DNA of 64,000 bases from Amycolatopsis sp. EV170708-02-1 (GCF_022479115.1 NZ_CP092497.1:8370001-8434000); one strand, 5' to 3'. Counted from the stretch's first letter, positions 9,235 to 21,517 are shown. The notes: a model not told the origin generated them from the letters alone. Translations and numbers: made by a program.

Positions 9235-9602
9235 CTACAACACCTCCGGCGCGAGCGAAATGATCTTCATGAACTTTCGGTCGCGCAGCTCGCGGCCGAC
9301 CGGCCCGAAGATGCGGGTGCCGCGGGGCTCATTGTCGTTCTTGATGAGCACAGCAGCGTTCTCGTCGAAGCGGATGTAAGAACCGTCCGGACGACGGCGC
9401 TCCTTGCGCGTGCGAACGATGACGGCCTTGACGACGTCACCCTTCTTCACGCCGGCGGCCGGCATGGCGTCCTTCACGGTGGCGACGATGATGTCGCCGA
9501 TGCCCGCGTAGCGCCGCCCGAGCCACCGAGAACGCGGATGCAAAGGATCTCCTTCGCGCCCGTGTTGTCGGCAACCCGAAGCCGCGACTCCTGCTGGATC
9601 AC
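9235..9602 (-). pseudogene. rplN: 50S ribosomal protein L14, apparent one-base deletion
   Basis: Read from the GTG at 9600-9602 the frame gives [19 protein letters not shown] and so on to VLGGSG, then breaks; [16 protein letters not shown] continues in another frame to the stop at 9235. Adding one base near 9515 (plus-strand text gcgccgcccg, expected gcgccggcccg) restores a standard 122-residue L14. L14 is a universal essential protein in the intersubunit bridge, so this is almost certainly a sequencing or assembly error. It is the first gene of the spc operon, 77 bases after rpsQ. Confidence 0.9.
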
Positions 9603-9679
9603 GTCTACTCCTGTATGTCGCGCTGGTTCTCGCGTTCTGCCGCGAGCCTTGCGGAACTAAGGGACTCAGAGAGCCCTAC

Positions 9680-9960
9680 TTACTTGGCCTTCTCCACGAT
9701 CTGCACCAGACGCCAGCGCTTGGTCGCCGACAGCGGGCGGGTCTCCATCAGGGTGACCCGGTCGCCGACGCCCGCCTCGTTGTTCTCGTCGTGCACCTTG
9801 ACCTTGCTGGTGCTGCGGAGAACCTTGGCGTAACGACGGTGCTTCTTGCGGTCTTCGAGCTCGACCACGATCGTCTTGTTCATCTTGTCCGAGACGACGT
9901 AACCCTCACGGACCTTGCGGTCGTTGCGGGGGCCGCCTCAGCGTTGGGCTGCTCGCTCAT
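9680..9960 (-). pseudogene. rpsQ: 30S ribosomal protein S17, apparent one-base deletion
   Basis: From the ATG at 9958-9960 the frame reads [11 protein letters not shown], then breaks at a G tract (9928-9932 on the plus strand). [21 protein letters not shown] follows in the next frame and runs to the stop at 9680. One extra G in that tract restores a 93-residue S17 with normal ends. S17 binds 16S rRNA and is needed for assembly, so a sequence error is far more likely than a broken gene. It overlaps rpmC by four bases. Confidence 0.9.
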
Positions 9961-10205
9961 GCGGCACCTTCACTCTCGGCGTCAGGGGAAACGGACAGGC
10001 CGAGTTCACGCTCGCGCATGACCGTGTAGATCCGCGCGATGTCCGTGCGGACGGTGCGCAGACGGCGGTTGTTGTCGAGCTGTCCGGTCGCCATCTGGAA
10101 GCGGAGGTTGAAGAGCTCCTCCTTGTATTCCTTCAGACGCAGAACGAGCTCTTCCGCGGTGAGCTCACGCAGCTCCGATGCCTGGGCGGCACCTGCCTTC
10201 GCCAT
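9957..10205 (-). CDS. rpmC: 50S ribosomal protein L29
   Basis: L29 (82 residues) lies by the peptide exit tunnel, where trigger factor and SRP bind. It contains [20 protein letters not shown] and the [18 protein letters not shown] block. A short acidic C-terminal tail ([12 protein letters not shown]) is typical of actinobacteria. It overlaps rplP by one base and rpsQ by four. Confidence 0.97.
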   Translation of the reverse strand: MAKAGAAQASELRELTAEELVLRLKEYKEELFNLRFQMATGQLDNNRRLRTVRTDIARIYTVMRERELGLSVSPDAESEGAA

Positions 10206-10624
10206 CAGAACTCACCACCTTCACGGGTCACGATGCGGCACTTCATGGGCAGCTTGTGGATCGCGCGACGGAGCGCCTCACGGGCGGTCTCCTCGTTCGG
10301 GAACGAGATCTCGAACATCACGCGGCCCGGCTTCACGTTGGCGATCCACCACTCGGGCGAACCCTTACCGGAACCCATGCGGGTTTCCGCCGGCTTCTTG
10401 GTCAGCGGGCGGTCCGGGTAGATGGTCGTCCACACCTTGCCGCCACGCTTGATGTGACGCGTCATGGCGATACGAGCGGACTCGATCTGCCGGTTGGTCA
10501 CGTAGCTGTGCTCAAGCGCCTGGATGCCGTACTCGCCGAAGTTCACCTTCGTACCGCCCTTGGCGGCACCGTGGCGCTTCGGGGAGTGCTGCTTCCGGTG
10601 CTTGACCCTGCGCGGGATGAGCAC
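10205..10624 (-). CDS. rplP: 50S ribosomal protein L16
   Basis: L16 (139 residues) organises the A-site region of the large subunit. It starts at a GTG with [12 protein letters not shown] and contains [10 protein letters not shown] and [12 protein letters not shown], the conserved loop near the peptidyl-transferase centre. It lies three bases after rpsC and overlaps rpmC by one. Confidence 0.97.
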   Translation of the reverse strand: MLIPRRVKHRKQHSPKRHGAAKGGTKVNFGEYGIQALEHSYVTNRQIESARIAMTRHIKRGGKVWTTIYPDRPLTKKPAETRMGSGKGSPEWWIANVKPGRVMFEISFPNEETAREALRRAIHKLPMKCRIVTREGGEF

Positions 10625-10627
10625 GTG

Positions 10628-11484
<857 letters not shown>

Positions 11485-11485
<1 letters not shown>

Positions 11486-11901
11486 TACCGGCCACCTGCC
11501 TTCTTCTTGCCCTGTGCCTTCTTGGCCTCGGCCTTGGGACGCGACTCCACCTCGACGGTGATGTGGCTGGTCCGCTTGCGGATCCGGTACGCGCGGCCCT
11601 GGGCCCGCGGACGGATGCGCTTGAGGGTCGGGCCCTCGTCGGCGTAGGCGTTCTTGACCCAGAGGGTGTCCGGGTCGAGATCGAGGTTGTTCTCGGCGTT
11701 GGCCACGGCGCTGGCGAGCACCTTCGCGACCGGCTCGCTTGCCGCCTGCGGGGCGAACTGGAGCACGGCCAAGGCGTCGGCGGCGCTACGTCCCTTGATC
11801 AGCTCGATCACCCGGCGCACCTTGGTAGGCGAGTCCCGGACGAAGCGAGCCCGCGCGTAAGCCGTCGGCAAAGCCTCGGCCACGTCGTTCTGGGCGTTCA
11901 T
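11485..11901 (-). CDS. rplV: 50S ribosomal protein L22
   Basis: L22 (138 residues) lines the exit tunnel, near the macrolide site. From the ATG at 11899-11901 it reads [20 protein letters not shown] and carries [21 protein letters not shown] and the beta-hairpin [20 protein letters not shown]. The tail is Lys-rich. The open frame extends upstream only as an overlap with rpsS. Confidence 0.96.
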
Positions 11902-11930
11902 CGCTAGATTCCTTGTTCTCTCGTGCCCGC

Positions 11931-12212
11931 TCAGCGGCGGCGCGACTTGCGGTCGTCCTTGATGTGGCCCTTGAAGGTCCGAGTCGGCGCGAATTCGCCC
12001 AACTTGTGACCCACCATCGCCTCGGTGACGAACACCGGGACGTGCTTGCGGCCGTCGTGCACCGCGATCGTGTGACCCAGGAAATCCGGGATGATCGTGG
12101 AGCGACGCGACCACGTCTTGATCACGGTCTTCTTGCCCGACTCGTTGAGAGCGTCCACCTTCTTGAGCAGGTGGTCGTCCACGAAGGGGCCCTTTTTGAG
12201 GCTACGTGGCAT
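11931..12212 (-). CDS. rpsS: 30S ribosomal protein S19
   Basis: S19 (93 residues) sits in the head of the small subunit by the A-site finger. [19 protein letters not shown] at the N terminus and [18 protein letters not shown] are family signatures. It follows rplB by 18 bases. Confidence 0.97.
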   Translation of the reverse strand: MPRSLKKGPFVDDHLLKKVDALNESGKKTVIKTWSRRSTIIPDFLGHTIAVHDGRKHVPVFVTEAMVGHKLGEFAPTRTFKGHIKDDRKSRRR

Positions 12213-12230
12213 GTTCTTCTACCTCCCTGC

Positions 12231-13064
12231 TCAGCGCTTCTTGCCGGTACGCCGGCGGCGGACGATCATGGCGTCGGAAGCCTTGCGGCGGCGGGTGCGG
12301 CCTTCGGGCTTACCGTTCGGGTTCACCGGGTGGCGACCACCGGAGGTCTTACCCTCACCACCACCGTGCGGGTGGTCGACCGGGTTCATGACGACACCAC
12401 GGACGGTGGGACGCTTGCCGCGCCAGCGGTTACGGCCCGCCTTGCCCCAGTTGATGTTCGAGTGCTCGGAGTTGCCGACCTCGCCGATGGTGGCGCGGTT
12501 GCGCACGTCGACGTTGCGGATCTCGCCCGACGGGAGACGAAGCTGGGCGTACGGCCCGTCCTTCGCCACCAGCTGCACCTTGGCACCGGCGGACCGCGCC
12601 ATCTTCGCGCCGCCACCGGGGCGGAGCTCGATCGCGTGGATCACGGTGCCGACCGGGATGTTGCGCAGCGGCAGGTTGTTACCCGGCTTGATGTCGGCAC
12701 GGGGGCCGTTCTCGACCGTGTCACCCTGCTTGAGCTTCTCCGGGGCGATGATGTAGCGCTTCTCGCCGTCGGCGTAGTGCAGGAGCGCGATACGAGCGGA
12801 CCGGTTGGGGTCGTACTCGATGTGCGCGACCTTGGCGGGAACGCCGTCCTTGTCGTTCCGGCGGAAGTCGATCAGCCGGTACGCGCGCTTGTGGCCACCG
12901 CCCTTGTGCCGGGTGGTGATCTTGCCGCTGGAGTTACGGCCGCCGGACTTGCTCAGCGGACGCAGCAGCGACTTCTCCGGGGTGGACCGAGTGATCTCGG
13001 CGAAGTCGGAGACGCTGGAACCGCGACGACCCGGGGTCGTCGGCTTGTACTTGCGGATGCCCAT
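12231..13064 (-). CDS. rplB: 50S ribosomal protein L2
   Basis: L2 (277 residues) is needed for subunit association and peptidyl-transferase function. It begins [20 protein letters not shown] and contains the conserved C-terminal [15 protein letters not shown] loop with its key histidine. It is in the S10 operon, 16 bases after rplW. Confidence 0.97.
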   Translation of the reverse strand: MGIRKYKPTTPGRRGSSVSDFAEITRSTPEKSLLRPLSKSGGRNSSGKITTRHKGGGHKRAYRLIDFRRNDKDGVPAKVAHIEYDPNRSARIALLHYADGEKRYIIAPEKLKQGDTVENGPRADIKPGNNLPLRNIPVGTVIHAIELRPGGGAKMARSAGAKVQLVAKDGPYAQLRLPSGEIRNVDVRNRATIGEVGNSEHSNINWGKAGRNRWRGKRPTVRGVVMNPVDHPHGGGEGKTSGGRHPVNPNGKPEGRTRRRKASDAMIVRRRRTGKKR

Positions 13065-13080
13065 GTGTCAGCTCAGTCCT

Positions 13081-13392
13081 TTACGCGGTGGGTCCGCCGA
13101 AGATCTCGATCGGCTTGCTCTCAGCCGAAAGAGTCACGATGGCGCGCTTGGTGTCCTTGCGCTTGCCGAAGCCGGCGCGAGTCCGCTTACGCTTGCCCTG
13201 GCGGTTGGCCGTGTTGACGCTGACCACCTTGACGCCGAACACCTTCTCGACCGCGATCTTGATCTGGGTCTTGTTGGCGTCCGGGCGGACGATGAACGTG
13301 TACTTGTGGTCCTCGAGCAGCCCGTAGGACTTCTCGGAGATCACCGGCGCGAGCAAGATGTCGCGGGGATCGGGGATGGCGATCGCACTCAC
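13081..13392 (-). CDS. rplW: 50S ribosomal protein L23
   Basis: L23 (103 residues) is the docking site for trigger factor and SRP at the tunnel exit. It contains [18 protein letters not shown] and [19 protein letters not shown]. Its start overlaps the rplD stop by four bases. Confidence 0.97.
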   Translation of the reverse strand: MSAIAIPDPRDILLAPVISEKSYGLLEDHKYTFIVRPDANKTQIKIAVEKVFGVKVVSVNTANRQGKRKRTRAGFGKRKDTKRAIVTLSAESKPIEIFGGPTA

Positions 13393-14075
13393 TGCTCGTC
13401 ACTCCCTTCAACCTCGCTCGACCGAGCCGAAGCCTTCGCGCCCTTGCCCCGGACGGGGCCGGCGACGAACACGTCGTAAGCGGCCTTGGTGAACACCACG
13501 TCGTCGTTGACCAACACGTCGTAGGTGTTGAGCTGGTCGGGCGTGATGATGTGGACCTCGGCCAGGTTGCGCACGGAGTTCCAGCTCAGCTCGTCGTCGC
13601 GGTGCAGCACCACGAGAACGCGCTTGGCCTGGGTCACCGCGGCGATGGCGGCCTTGGCGGACTTGGTGGACGGCTTCTCGCCGGTCACCAGTTCGGTGAT
13701 GACGTGCAGCTGTCCGGCACGGGCCCGGTCGGAGAGGGCGCCACGCAGGGCGGCGGCCTTCATCTTCTTCGGGGTCCGCTGGGTGTAGTCGCGCGGCGTG
13801 GGGCCGTGGACGACACCACCGCCGACGAACTGCGGCGCACGGGTCGAACCCTGGCGGGCGCGGCCGGTGCCCTTCTGGCGGTACGGCTTCTTGCCACCAC
13901 CGCGGACTTCACCGCGGGTCTTGGTGTCATGCGTGCCCTGGCGAGCGGCGGCCAGCTGGGCCACCACGACCTGGTGCATGAGGGGCACGTTGGCCTGCAC
14001 GTCGAAGATCTCCGAGGGGAGCTCGACCGTGCCGTCGGCTTTACCGGCCGGGGTCTTCAGCTCGACGCTGGTCAT
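13389..14075 (-). CDS. rplD: 50S ribosomal protein L4
   Basis: L4 (228 residues) reaches into the exit tunnel. The [20 protein letters not shown] and [19 protein letters not shown] segments form the tunnel loop. A C-terminal tail ([18 protein letters not shown]) is extended. It lies two bases after rplC. No E. coli-type L4 regulatory leader was recognised upstream of the operon. Confidence 0.97.
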   Translation of the reverse strand: MTSVELKTPAGKADGTVELPSEIFDVQANVPLMHQVVVAQLAAARQGTHDTKTRGEVRGGGKKPYRQKGTGRARQGSTRAPQFVGGGVVHGPTPRDYTQRTPKKMKAAALRGALSDRARAGQLHVITELVTGEKPSTKSAKAAIAAVTQAKRVLVVLHRDDELSWNSVRNLAEVHIITPDQLNTYDVLVNDDVVFTKAAYDVFVAGPVRGKGAKASARSSEVEGSDEQ

Positions 14076-14077
14076 GT

Positions 14078-14728
14078 TCAGTTACCACCCTTCGCGGCGC
14101 TGCGAACGAACAGCAGGCCGCCCTTGGGACCGGGCACGGCGCCCTTGATCAGCAGCAGGCCGTCCTCGGCACGCACCGCGTGCACGGTCAGGTTCTGCGT
14201 GGTGACCCGGTCGTTGCCCATCCGGCCCGCCATGCGCAGGCCCTTGAAGACGCGGCCCGGGGTGGCGCAGCCACCGATCGAGCCGGGCTTGCGGTGCACG
14301 GCCTGGGCACCGTGGCTCGCGCCCTGGCCCTTGAAGCCGTGACGCTTCATGACACCGGCGTAGCCCTTGCCCTTGCTGGTACCGGTCACGTCGACCTCGA
14401 TACCGGCCTCGAACACCTCGGCGGTGATCTCCTGGCCGACCTCGTAGGTCTCGGCGTCGGTGGTACGCAGCTCCGCAAGGTAACGACGCGGGGTCACGCT
14501 CGCCTTGTCGAAGTGGCCGGTGCGCGGCTTGTTCACGCGACGCGGGTCGACCGCGCCGAAAGCCAGCTGCACGGCCTTGTAGCCGTCGTTCTCCTGGGTC
14601 CGAACCTGGGTGACCACGTTCGGCCCGGCCTGCACGACGGTCACCGGGACGACCCGGTTGTTCTCGTCGAAGACCTGGGTCATGCCGAGCTTGGTGCCCA
14701 GGATGCCCTTCACTTGCCTGTCAGACAT
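14078..14728 (-). CDS. rplC: 50S ribosomal protein L3
   Basis: L3 (216 residues) is an early assembly protein near the peptidyl-transferase centre. It begins [20 protein letters not shown] and has [21 protein letters not shown] in two pieces and [15 protein letters not shown]. It lies 34 bases after rpsJ. Confidence 0.97.
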   Translation of the reverse strand: MSDRQVKGILGTKLGMTQVFDENNRVVPVTVVQAGPNVVTQVRTQENDGYKAVQLAFGAVDPRRVNKPRTGHFDKASVTPRRYLAELRTTDAETYEVGQEITAEVFEAGIEVDVTGTSKGKGYAGVMKRHGFKGQGASHGAQAVHRKPGSIGGCATPGRVFKGLRMAGRMGNDRVTTQNLTVHAVRAEDGLLLIKGAVPGPKGGLLFVRSAAKGGN

Positions 14729-14762
14729 GAGTCTCTTACTCTCCGCCGCTCGCCAGCCGCTG

Positions 14763-15068
14763 CTACTGGATGTTGACGTCGACGCTCGCCGGCAGGTCGA
14801 TGCGCATGAGCGCGTCGACCGTCTTCGGCGTCGGGTCGAGGATGTCGATCAGACGCTTGTGCGTGCGCATCTCGAAGTGCTCGCGCGAGTCCTTGTACTT
14901 GTGCGGCGAGCGGATGACGCAGTAAACGTTCTTCTCGGTGGGCAGCGGCACCGGCCCGACAACACGGGCGCCGGTACGCGTGACCGTCTCGACGATCTTG
15001 CGTGCCGAGGTGTCGATCGCCTCGTGGTCGTAGGCCTTGAGCCGGATGCGGATCTTCTGTCCCGCCAT
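14763..15068 (-). CDS. rpsJ: 30S ribosomal protein S10
   Basis: S10 (101 residues) is a head protein of the small subunit and also the NusE partner in antitermination. It begins [19 protein letters not shown] and has [15 protein letters not shown]. It is the first gene of an 11-gene S10 operon that runs straight into the spc operon. Confidence 0.97.
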   Translation of the reverse strand: MAGQKIRIRLKAYDHEAIDTSARKIVETVTRTGARVVGPVPLPTEKNVYCVIRSPHKYKDSREHFEMRTHKRLIDILDPTPKTVDALMRIDLPASVDVNIQ

Positions 15069-15344
15069 GGTGGCTGCTCGTTCCTTGTCGTCTCGTGCCG
15101 CTTTTGTCTTTTCAAACCTCAGCCTGGCTGAGGTTTTCCCAGTTCAACGGCCCTGTCCCCGGTCCACGCGGTCGGGCGTGTCGTGCCCGACGCACAGACG
15201 GATCCCGCGGGATCTTCGTCTTGCCTGGTCTTCCTCAACGTGAGGAGGCATCGAGCCGGCGGAAAAGCTTGGATCGCCGTCTCAAACGCCCTTGCCCGCT
15301 AGCCTCACCCGAAGGAAGTGCTCCGCGGACCGTGGCCGCTCATA

Positions 15345-15398
15345 CCAGGGCGGCCGGAACCTGTCTTCCGAAGGAAGTACGAGTTCGGCCGCCCCAGG
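15345..15398. other. Long bulged hairpin in the S10 leader
   Basis: CCAGGGCGGCCGGAAC (15345-15360) pairs with GTTCGGCCGCCCCAGG (15383-15398) apart from a one-base offset, around a 22-base loop. It lies in the presumed untranslated leader of rpsJ and may be a regulatory structure. This is a guess from base pairing alone. Confidence 0.4.
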
Positions 15399-15432
15399 AC
15401 GAGCAACCTGAATAGTGTCGCACACGTGATTT

Positions 15433-15475
15433 GACGCCCCTAACCCGGGGGTGTATTACCCCCGGGCGGGGCGTC
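15433..15475 (-). terminator. Terminator after tuf
   Basis: Two nested stems: GACGCCCC with GGGGCGTC outside, CCCGGGGGT with ACCCCCGGG inside, around a five-base loop. It lies just after the tuf stop and separates the str operon from the S10 operon. Confidence 0.8.
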
Positions 15476-15479
15476 TAAA

Positions 15480-16673
<1,194 letters not shown>

Positions 16674-16797
16674 TGGAATGTCCTCCTGGACTGTTTTGCT
16701 TACTCACCGGCCAACGTGGCTGTCGGACGGGGATTCGTTTCTTGACGGATGCTGCGGACGTTCAGGAGTGTTCCTTATGCCCGCGAGCGGACGGGAA

Positions 16798-18897
16798 CTA
16801 CTCCCCCGTCGCCTTCGCGATGATTTCCTTCGCGACGTTCGCGGGAACCTCGGCGTAGGAGTCGAACACCATGGAGTAGTTGGCACGTCCCTGCGTACGC
16901 GAACGCAGGTCGCCGACGTAACCGAACATCTCCGACAGCGGGACCAGTGCCTTGACGACACGGGTACCGGCGCGCTCCTCCATGGCCTGGATCTGGCCAC
17001 GGCGGGAGTTGAGGTCGCCGATCACATCGCCCATGTAGTCCTCGGGCGTGGTGACCTCGACGGCCATCAGCGGCTCGAGGATGACCGGACCGGCCTTCTT
17101 CGCGGCTTCCTTCATCGCCATGGAGCCGGCGATCTTGAAGGCCATTTCCGAAGAGTCGACCTCGTGGTACGCGCCGTCCAACAAGGTGAACTTCAACCCG
17201 ACGAGCGGGTAGCCGGCCAGCACGCCGTACTGCATGGCGTCCTGCGCGCCCGCGTCGACCGACGGGATGTACTCCCGCGGCACGCGGCCACCGGTGACCT
17301 TGTTGTCGAACTCGTAGAGGGCACCGTCGGTGGACTCGAGCGGCTCGAGCTTGACGATGACCTTCGCGAACTGACCGGAACCACCGGTCTGCTTCTTGTG
17401 CACGTAGTCGAGCTTCTCGACCGTCTTGCGCACCGTCTCGCGGTAGGCGACCTGCGGCTTACCGATGTTCGCCTCGACCTTGTAGTCGGACTTCATGCGG
17501 TTGACCAGCACCTCGAGGTGCAGCTCGCCCATACCGGCGATGATCGTCTGGCCGGTGTCCTCGTCCAGGTTGACCTGGAACGTCGGGTCCTCTTCGGCCA
17601 GCTTCTGGATCGCCAGGGACAGCTTCTCCTGGTCGGCCTTGGTCTTCGGCTCGATCGCGACGCGGATGACCGGCGCCGGGAACGTCATCGACTCGAGGAC
17701 GACCGGGTTCTGCGGGTCGGCGAGGGTGTCACCGGTGGTGGTGTCCTTCAGGCCGATGACCGCGTAGATGTGGCCGGCCTGGGCCTCGTCGACCGGGTTC
17801 TCCTTGTTGGAGTGCATCTGGAAGAGCTTCCCGATGCGCTCCTTGCGCTCCTTGGTGGCGTTGATCAGCTGCGCGCCGGAAGCGACCTTGCCCGAGTACA
17901 CCCGGATGTAGGTCAGCTTGCCGAAGAACGGGTGCGCGGCGATCTTGAACGCCAGAGCGGAGAACGGCTCCTCGGTCGACGGCTTCCGGGTGACCGGGGT
18001 CTCGCCGTCGGGCAGCGTGCCCTCGACGGCCGGGACGTCCAGCGGCGACGGAAGGTAGTCGATGACCGCGTCGAGCATGGGCTGGACGCCCTTGTTCTTG
18101 AACGCGGAACCGGTGAGCACCGGGTACGCCTCGCGGGCGACGGTGAGCTTCCGGATACCGGCCTTGATCTCGGCCTCGGTCAGCTCCTCGCCCTCGAGGA
18201 ACTTCTCCATCAGCGCGTCGTCGGTCTCCGCGACGCTCTCGACGAGCTTCTCGCGGTACTCGGCGGCCTTGTCGGCCAGCTCCGCGGGGATGTCCTCGAC
18301 CGAGTAGTCCTCGCCCTTCTGGACCTCGCCGCGCCAGGTCAGCGCCTTCATGCGGACCAGGTCGATGACGCCTTCGAACTCGTTCTCGGCGCCGATCGGC
18401 AGCTGGATGACCAGCGGGCGGGCGCCGAGGCGCTCCTCGATGGTGCGGACGGTGAAGTAGAAGTCCGCGCCGAGCTTGTCCATCTTGTTGACGAAGCAGA
18501 TACGAGGAACCTCGTACTTGTCCGCCTGACGCCAGACCTGCTCGGACTGCGGCTCGACACCTTCCTTGCCGTCGAAGACGGCGACGGCACCGTCGAGCAC
18601 CCGCAGCGAACGCTCCACCTCGACGGTGAAGTCGACGTGACCCGGGGTGTCGATGATGTTGATCTGGTGGTCGGCCCAGAAGGTGGTGGTGGCAGCCGAG
18701 GTGATGGTGATACCCCGCTTCTGCTCCTCCTCCATCCAGTCCATCGTCGCGGCACCGTCGTGCACCTCGCCGATCTTGTAGTTGATCCCGGTGTAGAACA
18801 GGATCCGCTCGGTGGTGGTGGTCTTACCGGCGTCGATGTGGGCCATGATGCCGATGTTGCGGACCTGGTTCAGGTCGGTCAGCACTTCACGTGCCAC
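16798..18897 (-). CDS. fusA: Translation elongation factor EF-G
   Basis: EF-G (699 residues from the GTG at 18895-18897) drives ribosomal translocation. GTPase motifs [21 protein letters not shown] and NKMD are present, along with [11 protein letters not shown] start seven codons earlier exists, but the AGGGG site and the conserved [11 protein letters not shown] beginning favour this one. It lies between rpsG and tuf in the str operon. Confidence 0.97.
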   Translation of the reverse strand: MAREVLTDLNQVRNIGIMAHIDAGKTTTTERILFYTGINYKIGEVHDGAATMDWMEEEQKRGITITSAATTTFWADHQINIIDTPGHVDFTVEVERSLRVLDGAVAVFDGKEGVEPQSEQVWRQADKYEVPRICFVNKMDKLGADFYFTVRTIEERLGARPLVIQLPIGAENEFEGVIDLVRMKALTWRGEVQKGEDYSVEDIPAELADKAAEYREKLVESVAETDDALMEKFLEGEELTEAEIKAGIRKLTVAREAYPVLTGSAFKNKGVQPMLDAVIDYLPSPLDVPAVEGTLPDGETPVTRKPSTEEPFSALAFKIAAHPFFGKLTYIRVYSGKVASGAQLINATKERKERIGKLFQMHSNKENPVDEAQAGHIYAVIGLKDTTTGDTLADPQNPVVLESMTFPAPVIRVAIEPKTKADQEKLSLAIQKLAEEDPTFQVNLDEDTGQTIIAGMGELHLEVLVNRMKSDYKVEANIGKPQVAYRETVRKTVEKLDYVHKKQTGGSGQFAKVIVKLEPLESTDGALYEFDNKVTGGRVPREYIPSVDAGAQDAMQYGVLAGYPLVGLKFTLLDGAYHEVDSSEMAFKIAGSMAMKEAAKKAGPVILEPLMAVEVTTPEDYMGDVIGDLNSRRGQIQAMEERAGTRVVKALVPLSEMFGYVGDLRSRTQGRANYSMVFDSYAEVPANVAKEIIAKATGE

Positions 18898-18960
18898 GAG
18901 AGTGTTCCCCTGTCTCAAAATTGGGGCCCGGCAAGGCTTTGATCGGCAGCCGGGCGGATA

Positions 18961-19431
18961 TCACCAGCGGTAGTGCGCGAAGGCCTTGTTGGACTCGGCC
19001 ATCTTGTGCGTGTCCTCACGCCGCTTCACGCTGGCGCCGAGGCCGTTGCTCGCGTCGAGGAGCTCGTTCTGCAGACGCTCGATCATGGTCTTCTCGCGAC
19101 GAGCCTGCGAGAAGGAGACCAGCCAACGGAGCGCGAGGGTCGTCGAGCGGCCCGGCTTGACCTCGATCGGCACCTGGTAGGTGGCACCACCGACGCGGCG
19201 GCTCTTCACCTCGATGGTGGGCTTCACGTTGTCGAGGGCGCGCTTCAGCGTGACGACCGGGTCGGTGCCGGTCTTCTCGCGAGCGCCTTCGAGGGCGCCG
19301 TAGACGATGCGCTCGGCCAGGGACCGCTTGCCGTCCTTCAGCACCTTGTTCACCAGCTGGGTGACCAGCGGGGATGCGTAGACGGGGTCAGAGATCAGCG
19401 GCCGCTTCGGGGCCGGACCCTTGCGGGGCAT
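18961..19431 (-). CDS. rpsG: 30S ribosomal protein S7
   Basis: S7 (156 residues) nucleates the 3' domain of 16S rRNA. It begins [18 protein letters not shown] and has [14 protein letters not shown] and the C-terminal [14 protein letters not shown]. Its ATG shares one base with the rpsL stop, so translation is likely coupled. Confidence 0.97.
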   Translation of the reverse strand: MPRKGPAPKRPLISDPVYASPLVTQLVNKVLKDGKRSLAERIVYGALEGAREKTGTDPVVTLKRALDNVKPTIEVKSRRVGGATYQVPIEVKPGRSTTLALRWLVSFSQARREKTMIERLQNELLDASNGLGASVKRREDTHKMAESNKAFAHYRW

Positions 19432-19804
19432 TAGCTCTTCTCCTTCTTCGCGCCGTACCGGCTGCGCGCCTGCTTACGGTTCTTGACACCCTGGGTGTCG
19501 AGCGAACCGCGGATGATCTTGTAGCGGACACCCGGCAGGTCCTTCACACGACCACCGCGCACGAGCACCATCGAGTGCTCCTGCAGGTTGTGGCCTTCAC
19601 CGGGAATGTAGGCGGTGACCTCGATGCCGCTGGTCAGCTTCACACGAGCGACCTTGCGAAGCGCCGAGTTCGGCTTCTTGGGGTTGTGGTGTACACGCGA
19701 GTGCACACGCCACGCCGCTGCGGGCTCCCCTTGAGGGCCGCGGTCTTCTGCTTGGCAGCCTTGTCCTGGCGGCCCTTACGGACCAGCTGCTGGATCGTGG
19801 GCAA
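19431..19804 (-). pseudogene. rpsL: 30S ribosomal protein S12, apparent one-base deletion
   Basis: From a TTG at 19802-19804 the frame reads [20 protein letters not shown] and on to GVCTRVYTT, then breaks at a G tract (19680-19683, plus strand). [16 protein letters not shown] continues in another frame to the stop at 19431. One extra G restores exactly 124 residues, the normal S12 length. S12 controls decoding accuracy and is essential, so this is most likely a sequencing error. The break lies directly before the PKKPNS loop, where streptomycin-resistance changes occur, so those codons should be read with care. Confidence 0.9.
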
Positions 19805-20453
19805 TGGACCAGCTTTCTGTTCGCGATCTTGCTACTACGTGTTGTCTCCGGCCCCCGCGGTCGGGCGTGTCGGCCCGCGTCACGGTCTTGCGACCGGTAA
19901 CTTCCCGTAGGGATTTTCCGTCGGATCCCGCGTGGGCGAAGCCTTCGGACCGGATGCCTGAGCACCCCGTCCGTGCCGCACGGCACACGGGACGGCCCGA
20001 CGCCTGCCGGGCACGGTCTCCAAAGATACCCGGCCACTTCCGGACCGGCCAAATCGGGGGGTCGATAACTATATCGTGCCGGGCGGCACGCCGCGGCCAC
20101 CCTGATGGAACGGCGTTTCGGCCGCTTTCATTCCTCTTCGGGCTTGGCGTGATCGGCCCGGCCCGGGTGCGGGTCCCGGGAAAGATCGATCAACGGATGC
20201 ACGGGAGCCCCCTCCGGCGCCGCGTGACTCCCCCGCCTGGGTTCCTCGGTGCTTTCCTGCTGCTCGGCGTCCACGACGCCTCCCCTCGTTCGTACTGATA
20301 CCGCCCTGCTCGGCGGTCCACGCTACCTATTCCCCTATCGGGTGAGCCGGATGGATCCGATAACCACCCCGTCGCGTCGAACCGGTGAATGAGTCACGAT
20401 GAGACTGGTCACAGCGTCGGCCCGGCCGTCGCACCGCACTATGGGGAGGCTCC
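19805..20453. other. Divergent intergenic region between rpsL and the YbaB-like gene
   Basis: About 650 bases without a convincing gene and without the dispersed palindromic repeat. It must carry the str promoter (minus) and a promoter for the plus-strand cassette. A short dyad CGATA...TATCG lies near 20063-20076. Confidence 0.6.
20023..20052 (-). promoter_or_regulatory. Candidate str operon promoter
   Basis: On the minus strand TTGGCC (20047-20052) is followed after 18 bases by TATCTT (20023-20028). A second possible -10, TATAGT at 20068-20073, lacks a good -35. Either would give a leader of about 220 to 265 bases before rpsL. Confidence 0.3.
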
Positions 20454-21026
20454 ATGTCCGCCGAGTTCGAGCAGCTGGTCGCGCAGTTCGACAAGTTCCA
20501 GTCCCAGCTCCAGAACGTCGACGATCGGCTGGCGAATATCGGCGGTATGCAGGACGAGCTCAGCCGGATCGAGGCGACGGCGTCCTCTTCGGACCGTTCG
20601 GTGACCGTGACCGCCGGGCCCGGCGGCGCGATCATGGACGTCAAATTCACCGAAGACGCCCTTCGCCAGCGTCCGGACGCCCTTTCGGCGGCGCTGATGT
20701 CGACCATCCAGCAGGCCGTGGCCGAATCGGCCCGTAAGCAGGCCACCATCGTCGAAGGACATATGGGCGACGACCTCAACCTGGTGGACCAGGTGCTGGA
20801 GACCCAGGCCGAGCTGTTCGGCACCTCCGTCGAGGAGATGCGGGCGCGGATGGAGGAGGAGTCGCCTGCGCAGCCGGCGGCCGAGCAGCAGGCCGACGAC
20901 TACTCCGAGCGTTCCGTCCTCAAGTCCGCGGACGAGCCGCAGCGGCCCCAGCCTCCGCTGCCCCCGGCGTCGGGCGGCTCCGACGGCGACCGCTTCCTGA
21001 AGAACCTCTTCGACGACGACCACTGA
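20454..21026 (+). CDS. YbaB/EbfC-family protein, type VII secretion-associated kind
   Basis: The 190-residue product begins MSAEFEQLVAQFDKFQSQLQ, a coiled N terminus, followed by the YbaB core: SVTVTAGPGGAIMDVKFTEDALRQ in two pieces. The C-terminal 60 residues are Glu/Pro/Gln-rich and probably disordered. GGGGAGG stands four bases before the ATG. YbaB proteins bind DNA; versions with this tail are often found beside EspC/WXG genes in actinobacteria, as here, so I infer a role with the next three genes rather than the recR-linked role. Confidence 0.75.
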   Translation: MSAEFEQLVAQFDKFQSQLQNVDDRLANIGGMQDELSRIEATASSSDRSVTVTAGPGGAIMDVKFTEDALRQRPDALSAALMSTIQQAVAESARKQATIVEGHMGDDLNLVDQVLETQAELFGTSVEEMRARMEEESPAQPAAEQQADDYSERSVLKSADEPQRPQPPLPPASGGSDGDRFLKNLFDDDH

Positions 21027-21032
21027 CCCACG

Positions 21033-21067
21033 CCCGGATCGCGTTTAGCGGGCTAAACGCGATCCGG
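21033..21067. repeat. Fully symmetric dispersed palindromic repeat
   Basis: Arms GGATCGCGTTTAG and CTAAACGCGATCC around centre CGGG: a perfect dyad. It lies between two codirectional plus-strand genes, nine bases after a stop, so it is one of the few copies possibly inside a transcription unit. Confidence 0.92.
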
Positions 21068-21157
21068 CGGTATCCGGAACCGCGAGCGGCGCCCCGGGGT
21101 CCAAGGCGCCGATCACGACGAGCCGCATCGGAAGGTGCGCGAAGGGAGGGACCGCCG

Positions 21158-21517
21158 ATGGCCGGAGGGCATGAGGTGGTGATCAGCGCTCTGCGCACCT
21201 ACTCGGGCAAGCTCGGGCAGGACGTCCAGATCCCGAACGAGGTCGGGCGGCTGGTGCAGCAGTCCGACGTCGGCGACGAATCCTGGGGAGTCGTCGGCCT
21301 GTTCGTGAAGAACGAGTACACGTCGATGCTCACCGATCTGCAGGATCTGCTGATCGAGATGTCCGCGGGGCTGACCGCGGCTTCGGAGAAGCTCGGCAAC
21401 GCCGCCACCGCCTACGAGCGGAACGAAGACGACAACGTCAAGGCGCTCAACGAAATCCTCAAGCTGCTGGAGCAGCCGGCGCAATCGAGGACACCGAAGA
21501 TGGGGCCGGCCAAGTAG
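21158..21517 (+). CDS. EspC-like small helical protein, probable type VII secretion substrate
   Basis: A 119-residue, signal-less, mainly helical protein: HEVVISALRTYSGKLGQDV at the N terminus and LTDLQDLLIEMSAGLTAASEKL in the middle, then AATAYERNEDDNVKALNEIL. The YERNEDD stretch resembles the YxxxD/E export signal of ESX substrates. GGGAGG precedes the ATG. Length and layout match EspC/DUF2580-like proteins. Placed 15 bases before a WXG-motif gene. The function is inferred from layout; no biochemical role is claimed. Confidence 0.65.
   Translation: MAGGHEVVISALRTYSGKLGQDVQIPNEVGRLVQQSDVGDESWGVVGLFVKNEYTSMLTDLQDLLIEMSAGLTAASEKLGNAATAYERNEDDNVKALNEILKLLEQPAQSRTPKMGPAK

Larger units (their letters stand above)
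15069..15479 (-). other. Leader and promoter region of the S10 operon
   Basis: A 411-base gap without a convincing gene. It contains the terminator of tuf at its right end, a bulged hairpin near 15345-15398, and two copies of CGAAGGAAGT about 60 bases apart (near 15310 and 15369). The S10 promoter should lie here; I see no well-spaced consensus pair. Confidence 0.5.

Noticed and set aside
9235-9543. L14 starting with [14 protein letters not shown]
   Set aside because: This is the frame after the deletion read back to a chance start; the true N terminus is in the other frame.
20454-21026. recR-linked YbaB nucleoid protein
   Set aside because: No dnaX or recR nearby, and the long acidic Pro-rich tail and EspC/WXG neighbours point to the secretion-associated kind.
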